The notes below the pieces were generated by a model. That model saw nothing but the letters and a program-made list of their open reading frames with translations. It was not told the DNA's origin and ran no database searches. Positions 40,800 to 49,760 of a DNA stretch of 64,000 bases are shown here, piece by piece. This stretch comes from DASSUW01 sp963830725. GTDB taxonomy: Bacteria; Actinomycetota; Thermoleophilia; Solirubrobacterales; Solirubrobacteraceae. Positions within the stretch are counted from its first letter, which is position 1. Every line of letters starts with the position of its first letter. The stretch is taken from NCBI GenBank assembly GCA_963830725.1, contig CAWHNO010000017.1, positions 186,001-250,000 of the forward strand, in the 5' to 3' direction. Both the position numbers and the translations under genes were made by a program.

Positions 40800-42338
40800 G
40801 TGTCGTCGGAGCGTCCACGCTGGTACCGGCGGCGGCTCGTCATCGTCGTCGGAGCTCTCGTGGCGGTGCTGGCGTGCGCCGCAGCCGTCTTTGCCCTCAC
40901 CCGTCCGGGTGATGTCTTCAACCCTGACGTCGAGTTCGTCGAGGAGCCGTCGCAGACCTCCGTGCCCACGCCGGAGCCGGAGCCGGCGACCCCGAAGAAG
41001 AAGCGCAAGAAGCAGGACCCGCTGGCCGGCTTCCAGTGGCCCACGTACGGCTACTCGAAGGACCGGCGGCGCTACCTGCCGACCGAGCCGTCGGTGCGGC
41101 CGCCGTTCAAGGTCGCCTGGAGCCGCCAGTTCGACGTCCTGCTCGAGTTCCCGCCGATCATCGTCGGCAACCGGCTCTACACCGTCGGCAACGCGGGCGT
41201 GGTCGTCGCCCTCAACCGCACCACCGGCAGGCGGGTCTGGAGGCGCGACCTCGGCTATCTCGCCGCCTCGTCGCCCGCCTACGGCGCCAAGCGCATCTAC
41301 GTGACGATCCTCGAGCGCTCCAAGGGCGTACGCGCCGGGCGGGTCGCAGCGCTGAACGCCAAGACCGGCAGGATCGCCTGGTCGCGGCCGCTGCGCAGCC
41401 GCAGCGAGTCCTCGCCGCTGTTCGTCGACGGCCGCATCTACTTCGGCGCCGAGGACGGGACCGTCTACGCGATGCGGGCGAAGGACGGCAGCACGCAGTG
41501 GACGTTCCGGGCGCGCGGCGCGGTCAAAGGCGGCCCGGCGCTGAACGACGGCAAGCTCTACTTCGGGACCTACGGCGGCAACGTCTACGCGATCACGCAG
41601 CGCACGGGCAAGCAGGTCTGGCATACCGGCACGAGCGGCGCCAACTTCGGCCTCAGCGCCGGCAACTTCTACGCCACTCCCGCCGTCGCGTACGGGCGCG
41701 TGTACATCGGCAACACCGACGGCAACATGTACTCGTTCTCGGCCGCCTCGGGCAAGCTCGCCTGGCGGCGCGGGACCGGCTCCTACGTCTACGCCTCGCC
41801 GGCCGTCGCCCAGGTGCGCAACAGCAAGCCGACGGTGTACTTCGGCAGCTACGACGGCACCTTCTACGCGCTCGACGCCCGCTCCGGCGCCACCCGCTGG
41901 ACCTACCGCGACGGCGGCAAGATCTCCGGCGCGGCGACCGTGGTCGGCGACGTCGTCTACTACTCGAACTGGGGCAAGCGCGACACCACGGGCCTCTGGG
42001 CGCGGTCCGGCAAGAAGGCCTGGCACAGCGCGCGCGGCGCCTTCAACCCGGTGGTCTCCGACGGCCAGACCGTCTTCGTGACCGGGTTCTCGTCGATCGG
42101 CGCCTTCCTGCCCAAGACGGCGGCCGAGGAGCGCGCAACCGCCGCGCGGCAGGCGGCGAAGCTGGCGAAGGCGAAGGCCGCCAAGAAGCGCAAGGCGGCG
42201 AAGCAGAAGGCGGCCAAGAAGCGCAAGGCGGCGAAGGCCAAGGCCGCGAAGAAGCGCAAGGCGGCGAAGGCGAAGGCCGCGAAGAAACGCCGAGCCGCGA
42301 AGCAGCGGGCGCGGGCGCGCCGCAACAACGAGGGTTAG
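40800..42338 (+). CDS. PQQ-like beta-propeller membrane-anchored protein with histone-H1-like Lys/Ala tail
   Basis: 512 aa from a GTG at 40800. A single transmembrane anchor (about 11-35) follows R-W-Y-R-R-R. A propeller domain (about 75-440) carries repeated W-R-R-D and Y-x-x-D-x-x-x-G segments (V-Y-A-M-R-A-K-D-G-S-T-Q-W; Y-A-L-D-A-R-S-G-A-T-R-W), the BamB/PQQ-repeat pattern. The last ~70 residues are almost pure Lys/Ala/Arg with a K-A-A-K-K-R-K-A-A-K repeat. The propeller faces the outside, so the tail should be extracytoplasmic and polycationic, which is unusual. It could bind anionic wall polymer or nucleic acid. Confidence 0.8.
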   Translation: MSSERPRWYRRRLVIVVGALVAVLACAAAVFALTRPGDVFNPDVEFVEEPSQTSVPTPEPEPATPKKKRKKQDPLAGFQWPTYGYSKDRRRYLPTEPSVRPPFKVAWSRQFDVLLEFPPIIVGNRLYTVGNAGVVVALNRTTGRRVWRRDLGYLAASSPAYGAKRIYVTILERSKGVRAGRVAALNAKTGRIAWSRPLRSRSESSPLFVDGRIYFGAEDGTVYAMRAKDGSTQWTFRARGAVKGGPALNDGKLYFGTYGGNVYAITQRTGKQVWHTGTSGANFGLSAGNFYATPAVAYGRVYIGNTDGNMYSFSAASGKLAWRRGTGSYVYASPAVAQVRNSKPTVYFGSYDGTFYALDARSGATRWTYRDGGKISGAATVVGDVVYYSNWGKRDTTGLWARSGKKAWHSARGAFNPVVSDGQTVFVTGFSSIGAFLPKTAAEERATAARQAAKLAKAKAAKKRKAAKQKAAKKRKAAKAKAAKKRKAAKAKAAKKRRAAKQRARARRNNEG

Positions 42339-42396
42339 CGGCGCCGCCGGCGAACGGCGGGCATGTAGGGAGGCGGGTTCGAGGGCCGCTGCGGTT

Positions 42397-42500
42397 CGAT
42401 TGATGGGTTTGTACGGCTCAGGCTGACAAACCCGGCAATCGGAGCTCGCGTGGCTCGGATTGATGGGTTTGTGCCCGCTGGGGGAACAAACCCATCAATC
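42397..42500. repeat. Two adjacent palindromes sharing one arm sequence
   Basis: Element 1 (42397-42441) and element 2 (42458-42500) both begin GATTGATGGGTTTGT in the left arm. Element 2 pairs perfectly for its outer 15 bp with ACAAACCCATCAATC; element 1 has two mismatches in the same length and a TACGGCTCAGGCTGA centre like the 8729-8767 palindrome. They fill the 193-bp gap between the convergent PQQ gene (stop 42338) and hisF (stop 42532), and probably act as a bidirectional transcript end. Confidence 0.75.
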
Positions 42501-42531
42501 GGCAGGGCGCGCGGCCGGCTCCCCAGCTCCC

Positions 42532-43314
42532 CTACCCAGCCGAAGTTCGTCCCTCAGCCACGTACGGCCGCATCGGAACCCCGGCGGCCACCAGCGCAGA
42601 ACGCACCTCGGGGATCGTGTACTCCCCGTAGTGGAAGATCGACGCGCACAGCACCGCGTCGGCGCCCGCCTCCAACCCCGAGACCAGATGGGCCGGCTCC
42701 CCCGCTCCGCCCGAGGCGATGACCGGGACGTCCACGGCGGAGGCGATCGCGCGCACGAGGTCCGTGTCGTACCCGTCCTTGGTGCCGTCCCGGTCCATCG
42801 AGGTGAGCATGATCTCTCCGGCCCCCCGGCCGACCCCCTCCCGAGCCCATGCCACCGCGTCACGCCCCGTCGGCGTGCGCCCGCCCGCGACGTAGACCTC
42901 GAAGCCGCCGTCGCGGCGCTTGGCGTCGATCGCCAGCACCACGCACTGCGCTCCGAACACGTCGGCCATCTCGGACACCAGGCCGGGCCGCGCCACCGCG
43001 GCCGAGTTGACCGCCACCTTGTCGGCGCCGGCGTCGAGGACCGCCTGGGCGTCGGCAACCTCGCGCACGCCGCCGCCGATCGTGAACGGCACGAAGACCT
43101 CGTCTGCCGCGCGGCGGGCCAGCTCGACGACCGTGGCGCGCTTGTCCGAGGTCGCCGTGATGTCGAGGAAGATCAGCTCGTCGGCGCCCGTGGCGTCGTA
43201 GTGCGCGGCGAGCTCGACCGGGTCGCCGGCGTCCCGGATGTCGATGAACCGCGTGCCCTTGACGACGCGGCCGGCGTCGACGTCCATGCACGGGATGATC
43301 CGCTTGTAGTGCAC
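42532..43314 (-). CDS. hisF: Imidazole glycerol phosphate synthase cyclase subunit
   Basis: 260 aa from a GTG at 43314. Catalytic Asp11 lies in I-I-P-C-M-D-V-D-A-G-R-V-V-K-G, and the second catalytic Asp in T-S-M-D-R-D-G-T-K-D-G (about 131). The (beta/alpha)8 barrel is complete. It forms IGP and AICAR with ammonia passed from HisH. It is separated by more than 5 kb from hisH-hisA-hisB-hisD-hisG-hisZ, which is unusual for this pair. The upstream 119 bp to the ECF sigma gene are divergent and may carry promoters for both. Confidence 0.94.
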   Translation of the reverse strand: MHYKRIIPCMDVDAGRVVKGTRFIDIRDAGDPVELAAHYDATGADELIFLDITATSDKRATVVELARRAADEVFVPFTIGGGVREVADAQAVLDAGADKVAVNSAAVARPGLVSEMADVFGAQCVVLAIDAKRRDGGFEVYVAGGRTPTGRDAVAWAREGVGRGAGEIMLTSMDRDGTKDGYDTDLVRAIASAVDVPVIASGGAGEPAHLVSGLEAGADAVLCASIFHYGEYTIPEVRSALVAAGVPMRPYVAEGRTSAG

Positions 43315-43433
43315 CGGCGGAAGAGGCTACGACTTCCTCGTCTGGAATCAGTCATCTAGGTAGGCCGGACAGCGAAATTAGGTAGCCGGTTACCGATGCG
43401 CGCGCCCCGCCACCCCGAGACAGTGCCGCGGTC

Positions 43434-43934
43434 ATGTCCGCCGCCGTCTCGCTCACCAGGTCCCGCCTGCTCGACCCCGAGGCGGCCGCCGACCATCTCT
43501 CGAGCGTGTACCGGCTCGCGTGGTCGCTGTGCGGCTCGCGCCTCCTCGCCGAGGAGCTCACGCAGGAGACGTACGTGCGCGTCCTCGCCAGGCCGCGGCG
43601 ACTGAAGGGCAACGACTTCAACTACCTCGCCCGGACCCTGCGCAACGTGCTCAGCGACCACTGGCGCGCGGAGCGCCGCCGGCCGGCGCCCGTGATCGAC
43701 TACGACGAGCCCCGCGCCGACGGCGCCGGCGATCCCGAGATCGCGGCCCGGGTGGGCGAGGTCTACGCGGCGATCGCGGCGCTTCCCGAGCCGCTGCGCG
43801 AGGTCGTGGCCGCCGTCGACGTGGCCGGGCTGACGTATGCCGAGACCGCCAAGGTGCTGCGGATCCCGAACGGGACCGTCATGAGCCGCCTCTTCCGCGC
43901 TCGCGAGCGCCTCGCCGGCACCCTCGCGTCCTGA
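43434..43934 (+). CDS. ECF-family RNA polymerase sigma factor
   Basis: 166 aa. Region 2 is recognisable in S-V-Y-R-L-A-W-S-L-C-G-S, E-L-T-Q-E-T-Y-V-R-V-L-A and F-N-Y-L-A-R-T-L-R-N-V-L-S-D-H-W-R. A short acidic linker leads to region 4 (L-P-E-P-L-R-E-V-V-A-A-V-D-V-A-G-L-T-Y-A-E-T-A-K-V-L-R-I-P). No anti-sigma gene follows; instead a large secreted protein starts 25 bp downstream, so the sigma may control it. ATG at 43434. Confidence 0.9.
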   Translation: MSAAVSLTRSRLLDPEAAADHLSSVYRLAWSLCGSRLLAEELTQETYVRVLARPRRLKGNDFNYLARTLRNVLSDHWRAERRRPAPVIDYDEPRADGAGDPEIAARVGEVYAAIAALPEPLREVVAAVDVAGLTYAETAKVLRIPNGTVMSRLFRARERLAGTLAS

Positions 43935-43959
43935 ACCTCCGACCAAGGAACTCCTCCTC

Positions 43960-45794
43960 ATGCTCCGAACCCTCGCCGTCGCGCTCGCCCTGCTCGCGGT
44001 CGCGGCGCCGTCCGCGGCCGCCCACAGCAGCGACGCGGAGATCTTCGCCACCGACAACACCGCCGTGATCACCGACCCCGATGACCCGCGCCTGGACGAC
44101 CGCCTGCACGGCTTCGCGCATCGGGTGACGCGGATCGTCGACGAGGGCGGCGGGCGCCCGCGCGGCTCACAGCTGCTCGACGGCGTCTTCTTCGGCGACG
44201 AGCTGACGTTCGAGCGCTCGCGCCGCTTCGACGTCGACGACGTGAGCGACGCCGAGCTGCACGGCATCGCCGAGACGATCCGCCGCCGCTTCCTGCAGCA
44301 GTCGGTGCTCACCTTCGACCACCTGCACCCGGCCGACCCGGACGTGAACGCGGTCGAGCTCGAGGTGCCCGGCGTCAGCGCGCGCGACCTGCAGCAGGGC
44401 CTGGTCGACGACCAGGAGGCCCGCGAGCGGCTGTTCGGCGGCTCGGTGACGCTCGACCGGCGTCTCCTGCTGGTCGCCGCGCTCGAGGACGCCCAGTTCG
44501 CCCGCGGATTCGCCAAGCGCATCGGGGGCGATCTCAAGCGCGCCCGCACGAGCTACGGCGAGCGCGAGTTCGTGGAGGTCGCCACGGGCGGCCGCGCGCG
44601 GATCGAGAAGCGCACGCTGCTCATCACCGGCACGCCGGAGGACGACCGCCTGAAGCTGCACGAGGGCCGCCGGCTCGAGATCGACTTCGGCGACGACGGC
44701 GTGATCGACTACGAGGTCTCGCCCCGCCGGTTCGACCGCCTCCGGATCGACCTCGGCGCCGGCGAGGACGACGCCGTGGTCCACGAGGGCTCCGCCGGCG
44801 ACGACCGCATCGAGCTCGACGGGCACGCCTGGCCGGCGTCGAGCGCGTCGAGGTGGCCGCGGGCGACGGTGACGACACGCTGATCGTCGACGACGCCCTC
44901 TATCCGGCCGGCGTCTGGGGTGTCCAGGCCGACCTCGGCGGCGCAGACGGCGACCTCGACCGCGTCGTCGTGCACGACTCCGACGAGGGCAACCAGACCT
45001 CGGTGTCGTTCTTCAGCGACCGCGTGAGCGTGCTCGCCGAGGTCTGGACGACGCTCACGGGCGCCGAGCCGACCGACCGGCTGCGCGTCAACGGCAACGA
45101 CGGCGACGACATCGTCTCTGCGTCGACCGACGCCATGGCGCTCACGCTCGACGGCGGCGACGGCGACAACGTCATCCTCGGCGGCCCCGGCCGCGACACG
45201 CTGATCGGCGGCGACGGCTTCGACGATGTCAAGGGCGGCTCGCGGAGACGACACCGCCTACCTGCGCGGCGACTTCAACCGCTTCAGCTGGGCGCCGGGC
45301 GACGGCAGCGACACCGTCGAGGGCGGCCCGACCCGCGACTCGATGTTCTTCGCCGGCAGCGCCGACGCCGAGACCTTCGAGCTCGAGCGAGCCGGCGCCA
45401 CGCGCGCTTCACGCGCGACGTCGGGAACATCGTGATGGACCTCGACGGGATCGACAGCATCGAGGCGATGGCCGGCGCCGGCGCCGACACGTTCCGCATC
45501 GGCGACATGCGCGGCACCGACGTCAGCGAGCTCAACGCCAGCCTCGCGCCGGGCGGCGGCGCCGGCGACCCCGACCGGGTCGAGATCGAAGGCACCGAGG
45601 GCGACGACGCGGTCGCCGTGTCCGGGAAGAAGGTGGTCTTCGGCTCGGTCACCGTCACCGGCCTGCCGGTGAAGCTCGGCATCAGCTTCGCCCAGATCGG
45701 CTTCGACAGCCTGGCCATCGACACGCTGGGAGGCGACGACAGCGTCGACACCGCGGGCCTCGGGCCCGACGTCATCTCGCTTGAGGTGAACTGA
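43960..45794 (+). CDS. Large secreted hemolysin-type repeat protein (three frameshifts)
   Basis: About 611 aa after correcting single-base indels near 44826-44840, 45240 and 45403. A signal peptide (residues about 1-21, A-S-A-A-A-H) precedes a helical N-terminal part (about 25-210) and then a long region of short G/D-rich turns (G-D-D-R-I-E-L-D-G; D-G-D-D-T-L; G-G-D-G-F-D-D-V; G-G-D-D-S-V) that look like calcium-binding (RTX/hemolysin-type) repeats. Conserved segments such as F-T-R-D-V-G-N-I-V-M-D-L-D identify the actinobacterial family. The three frame changes with net one base missing favour sequencing errors. It follows an ECF sigma factor and ends 23 bp into the convergent LuxR gene. Confidence 0.75.
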
Positions 45795-48381
45795 GTTCGA
45801 TCCCCATCGCGTGCGCCGCGGCGGCCGCCTCCCGCCGCGAGCGCACGCCGAGCTTGCCGAGCACCGCGGCCACGTGGTGATCGACGGTGCGGATCGAGAC
45901 CACGAGCCGGTCGGCGATCTCGGCGTTGGTCAGCCCCTCGTTGACCATCTCCAGCACGGCGAGCTGGCGGCGGGTGAGCCCGGCGGGATTGGGCCGCGAA
46001 GCCGTCTGCGGCCTGCGCGGGACCGGCGCGCCCATGGCCCGCAGGCGGTCGCGCACGATCGCGGCAGCCGCCGTCGCCCCCAGCCCGTCGAGGATGCGTA
46101 CGGCCTCCAGCGTCGGCTCCGGCTCGCCGGAATCCGCCAGCTCGAGCGCGAGCTCGTACGGATCGCCGGCCGCCTCCCAGCCTGCCGCGGCCGCCTGCCA
46201 GTCGCCGCGCAGGCCGGCCGCCCACGGCTCGGGGCAGCCGTCGAACGGCTCGGCCTCGAGGCCGCAGCGGGCGAGGTAGCGCATCAGCTCCGCGCGGAAG
46301 GGAGCGGCGCCCGCGTGCCGTGTCCGGGGTTCCAGCTCCGCAGCCACGCGCCGCGCCGGCTCGAGCTCGCCGACCAGCCAGGCGCGCTCGACGGAGGCCA
46401 GGCCGGCGTAGGCGAGGCCGATCAGGAGCCGCTGCCGCCGCGCCCGGCCCCAGGCGGCGGCCAGGATCTGCTCGGCGGCATCGTCGCCCCTGCGGGCCAG
46501 CAGGCGGGCCAGCCACGGCGCGCTGTAGGCGTACAGCATCCCCGGGTCGTCGACCTCGTCCGTCAGCGCCCGCAACCCGGCCAGGGCGCTCTCCCACCGG
46601 CCACGCCGGATCAGTCCGGCGCAGCGGTGGACGTCGAGGCCGTAGGCGTGCGACCAGAAGCCGTGCTCACGGAAGAAGCGCATGCCCTCCTCCACGCAGT
46701 CTTCGAGCTGGTCCAGGCGGCCGGCCCGGAACAGCAGCTCGGCGAGGTTGGTGTACCCGCGCGCGGCGTACTCGTACTGGCGCGCCTGCTCGGCTGCGGC
46801 GATGCTCTGGCGCAGCAGATCCAGCCCCTGCGGGTCGCCGGACGCCACGCGCGCCATGCCGAGGTAGTTGAGCGAGAGCGCGGCGAGATCGGGGCGCGCG
46901 ACCCGGGTCGCCAGGTCGCGGACCGAGACGAGGATGTCGACCGCCCGCTCCGGGTCGGCCTCGGTCATGGCCAGGATGGCTCCCTCGTACAGCGAGGCGT
47001 GCGCCAGCGCCGGGCCGTGCCCGGTCGGCTCGAGCGTCATCACCGCCCGCTGGGCGCTCACCTCGGCCGCGTCGGTGTTACCGGTCATGAACAGGTGACG
47101 CGACAGGCGCACGAGGCACTCGCCGACGGCGACGCGGTCGTCGAGCTGCTCATACAGCGCGAGGGCGGCGCGGCCGGCCTCCACCGCCTCGCGGAAACGG
47201 TGCGCGTTGTAGAGCTCCCAGCCGTAGTCGTCGAGCACGTCGGCGTGCTCGCGCTCGCCGAGCCGGCCGAGGTGCGGGAGGACCGACTCGAAATGCGCGA
47301 GCGCCTGCCGGTGCGAGCCGACCAGCGCCGCCTCGCGCGCCGCCGCGGGGCCGACGGCGACGATCGTCTCCACGTCGCCCGCCTCGACGGCATGGTGCAT
47401 CAGCCGGGCGCGCTCCGGCCGCTGCAGGGCGCGCAGGGCCGCGACCACGGCCCCGTTGAGCTGCCGGCGGCGGATCGCCGGCAGGCTGTGCTCGATCGCG
47501 CGCCGGGCGAGCTCGTGGCGGAACGCGATCGAGTCGGCGCGGTTCTCGAGCACACCGGCGGCCTGGGCCTCGGCGAGCGCCTCGAAGCGCGCGCCGAGGA
47601 GCGCGCCGCCGAGATCGAGGTCGACCTGCCACGGGATCACGGACAGCTGGTCGAGCGCCTCCCGGCACTCGGTCCCGAGCCGCCCGACCCGCGCCAGCAC
47701 GGCCTCGACCACGCTGAGCGGGACCGCGTCGCCGGACGCCGCCAGCGCCTCGGTCACGAAGAACGGGTTGCCGCGCGTCACGCGGTAGAGGGCGTCGGCG
47801 TCCGCGCCGGTGCCGGCTGACAGCTCGCGCACGGCCAAGCGGGACAGCGGCCGCAGCACCAGCCGGCGCACCGGGGAGCCGGCGAGCACGCCGAGGAAGC
47901 GGTGCAGCGGATCGCGGGGGTCGACCTTGTCGTCGCGGCAGGTCAGCACGACCAGCGCGCCGGTCTCCTCGATCCGCCGGGCGGCGTAGCCGAGCACGTC
48001 GAGCGTCGCGTCGTCGGCCCAGTGGAGGTCCTCGACCACGAGCACCGTGGGCGGCTCGGCGGCGAGCTCCTCGAGCAGGCCGCCGAACACCGCGTCCACC
48101 GGCTGCCCGTCGGCGAGCGCGGCGGCGAGCGGGCCCTGGCTGCCGGCGGCCGCGTCGCGCAGCGGGCCGAGCGTGCGCGGCGCCATCAGGTCGTCGCAGG
48201 CGGAGAGCAGCACGCGCGCCCGCACGCCCACGTCGGCGGCGAAGGCGCGCACCAGGGTCGTCTTGCCGATCCCCGGCTCGCCCGTCACGAGCGCGACCGA
48301 GCCGCGCCCGGCGGCCGCATCGCCGACCGCGCGCTCGAGCACTTCGAGCGTTCGGCCGCGCTCGAGCAGCCTGCCGCGCAT
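45772..48381 (-). CDS. Large ATP-binding LuxR-type transcriptional regulator (second copy)
   Basis: 869 aa, ATG at 48381. Walker A G-E-P-G-I-G-K-T at 34-41 and Walker B V-L-V-V-E-D-L-H-W-A-D-D define the STAND ATPase; a TPR-like region (about 380-790) follows; the C-terminal LuxR HTH (about 800-860) has L-T-R-R-Q-L-A-V-L-E-M-V-N-E-G-L-T-N-A-E-I-A. Unlike the copy at 4.3 kb this one is uninterrupted. Its 3' end overlaps the secreted protein by 23 bp, convergent. The inducer is not known; position beside the ECF/secreted protein pair suggests control of envelope genes. Confidence 0.9.
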   Translation of the reverse strand: MRGRLLERGRTLEVLERAVGDAAAGRGSVALVTGEPGIGKTTLVRAFAADVGVRARVLLSACDDLMAPRTLGPLRDAAAGSQGPLAAALADGQPVDAVFGGLLEELAAEPPTVLVVEDLHWADDATLDVLGYAARRIEETGALVVLTCRDDKVDPRDPLHRFLGVLAGSPVRRLVLRPLSRLAVRELSAGTGADADALYRVTRGNPFFVTEALAASGDAVPLSVVEAVLARVGRLGTECREALDQLSVIPWQVDLDLGGALLGARFEALAEAQAAGVLENRADSIAFRHELARRAIEHSLPAIRRRQLNGAVVAALRALQRPERARLMHHAVEAGDVETIVAVGPAAAREAALVGSHRQALAHFESVLPHLGRLGEREHADVLDDYGWELYNAHRFREAVEAGRAALALYEQLDDRVAVGECLVRLSRHLFMTGNTDAAEVSAQRAVMTLEPTGHGPALAHASLYEGAILAMTEADPERAVDILVSVRDLATRVARPDLAALSLNYLGMARVASGDPQGLDLLRQSIAAAEQARQYEYAARGYTNLAELLFRAGRLDQLEDCVEEGMRFFREHGFWSHAYGLDVHRCAGLIRRGRWESALAGLRALTDEVDDPGMLYAYSAPWLARLLARRGDDAAEQILAAAWGRARRQRLLIGLAYAGLASVERAWLVGELEPARRVAAELEPRTRHAGAAPFRAELMRYLARCGLEAEPFDGCPEPWAAGLRGDWQAAAAGWEAAGDPYELALELADSGEPEPTLEAVRILDGLGATAAAAIVRDRLRAMGAPVPRRPQTASRPNPAGLTRRQLAVLEMVNEGLTNAEIADRLVVSIRTVDHHVAAVLGKLGVRSRREAAAAAHAMGIELSSPQAR

Positions 48382-48426
48382 GGCTCCAATGGTCGCAATC
48401 CGCGCCGCCGCGGTCGAGGGGCGTGG

Positions 48427-49155
48427 TCAGCTTGCGTCGAGCGCCGCCTGGCCCTCGGCGATCGTGAAGCGCTGCTCGTAGAGCGCCTTGCCGACGATCA
48501 CGCCCGCGAGGTTGACCTGGCGGAGATGGGCGAGCGCGACGAGATCCTCGCGGCGGCCGATCCCGCCCGAGTACAGGAAGCGGCCGCGCACGGCGTGCGC
48601 GATGTCCTCGACCTCCCGGGTGTCCGGGCCCTCGAGCCTCCCGTCGCGGTCGACGTTCGTGTAGACGAACGACACCACGCCGCGGTCCTGGAGGCGGAGG
48701 ATGGCCTCGGCGCCCGGCAGCTCGGTGGTCTGCGTCCAGCCGGCGGTCGAGATCCTGCCGTCGCGGACGTCGACCGAGACCACGATCCGCGGCCCCCAGG
48801 TGGCGAGGACCTCGTCGAGGAAGTCGACATCGCGGAAGGCGGCGGTGCCGACGATCGCCCGCTCGGCGCCGGCCCGCAGCGCCTCGCGCACGGCGTCGAC
48901 GCTCCGCAGCCCGCCGCCGTACTGGACGGGCACCCCGGTGCCGTGGACGATCCGGCGCAGGTGCTCGATCGAGCGCGGCTCGCCGTCCTTGGCGCCGTCG
49001 AGGTCGACCACGTGGAGGCAGCGGGCGCCGGCGTCGACCCAGCTCTGGGCGGCTTCGAGCGGGTCGTCGTGGTAGGTCGTGGCGTCCTCGAAACGGCCCT
49101 GGACGAGCCGCACCGCCTTCCCGTCGAGGATGTCGATCGCCGGGTAGAGGATCAC
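48427..49155 (-). CDS. hisA: Phosphoribosylformimino-5-aminoimidazole carboxamide ribotide isomerase
   Basis: 242 aa from a GTG at 49155 overlapping the hisH stop (GTGA). The barrel begins V-I-L-Y-P-A-I-D-I-L-D-G-K-A-V-R-L with catalytic Asp8, and has V-D-L-D-G-A-K-D-G and Y-T-N-V-D-R-D-G with the second Asp near 167. It isomerises ProFAR to PRFAR. Bifunctional HisA/PriA (Trp pathway) occurs in actinobacteria; which form this is cannot be settled by eye. Confidence 0.92.
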   Translation of the reverse strand: MILYPAIDILDGKAVRLVQGRFEDATTYHDDPLEAAQSWVDAGARCLHVVDLDGAKDGEPRSIEHLRRIVHGTGVPVQYGGGLRSVDAVREALRAGAERAIVGTAAFRDVDFLDEVLATWGPRIVVSVDVRDGRISTAGWTQTTELPGAEAILRLQDRGVVSFVYTNVDRDGRLEGPDTREVEDIAHAVRGRFLYSGGIGRREDLVALAHLRQVNLAGVIVGKALYEQRFTIAEGQAALDAS

Positions 49156-49760
49156 GCCGCCACACCTACGCGGGTGAAGTTCCGCAGCAGGGCGAGGCCG
49201 TCGCGCGAGGACTTCTCGGGGTGGAACTGGACGCCCATCACGTTGCCGCGCTCGACGATCGACACGAACCGCTCGCCGTACTCGCCGCGGCCGACGACGT
49301 CGTGATCGTTCGCCGGCTCGGCGGCCAGCGAGTGCACGTGGTAGAAGGCGGCCGCCTCGCCGAGGCCCTCGGTCAGCGCGGACGGGCGCTCGAAGGTCAC
49401 GAGGTTCCAGCCGATGTGCGGGACCCGTGGGGCGTTCAGCGCCGTGACGCGGCCCGGCAGCAGGCCGAGCCCGGTCGCCCCCTCGTGCTCGTCGGAGGCC
49501 TCGAACAGGAGCTGCATCCCAAGACACAGGCCCAGCACGGGCACGCCGGCGTCGGCGCGCTCGCGGATGAGCTCGTCGAGGCCGGCGGCGCGAAAGCGGC
49601 GCATCGCCTCGGGGAAGGCGCCCACGCCCGGTATCACGACGCCGTCGGCGGCGCCGATCACGCCGTGGTCGGCGGTCAGCCGCGGCTCGGCGCCGACGTG
49701 CTCGAACGCCTTCTCGACGCTGCGCCGGTTGCCCATGCCGTAGTCGACGATCGCGATCAC
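49152..49760 (-). CDS. hisH: Imidazole glycerol phosphate synthase glutaminase subunit
   Basis: 202 aa from a GTG at 49760 overlapping the hisB stop (GTGA). The triad is visible: Cys in G-L-C-L-G-M-Q-L (about 76-83) with His and Glu in Q-F-H-P-E-K-S near 180. The glutamine amidotransferase supplies ammonia to HisF, whose gene is 6 kb away. Length normal. Confidence 0.94.
   Translation of the reverse strand: MIAIVDYGMGNRRSVEKAFEHVGAEPRLTADHGVIGAADGVVIPGVGAFPEAMRRFRAAGLDELIRERADAGVPVLGLCLGMQLLFEASDEHEGATGLGLLPGRVTALNAPRVPHIGWNLVTFERPSALTEGLGEAAAFYHVHSLAAEPANDHDVVGRGEYGERFVSIVERGNVMGVQFHPEKSSRDGLALLRNFTRVGVAA

Noticed and set aside
43960..45794. The secreted protein as a pseudogene
   Set aside because: Three frame changes occur, but the coding signal and conserved segments continue in each frame to a proper stop and other conserved genes show the same single-base pattern; assembly errors are more likely.
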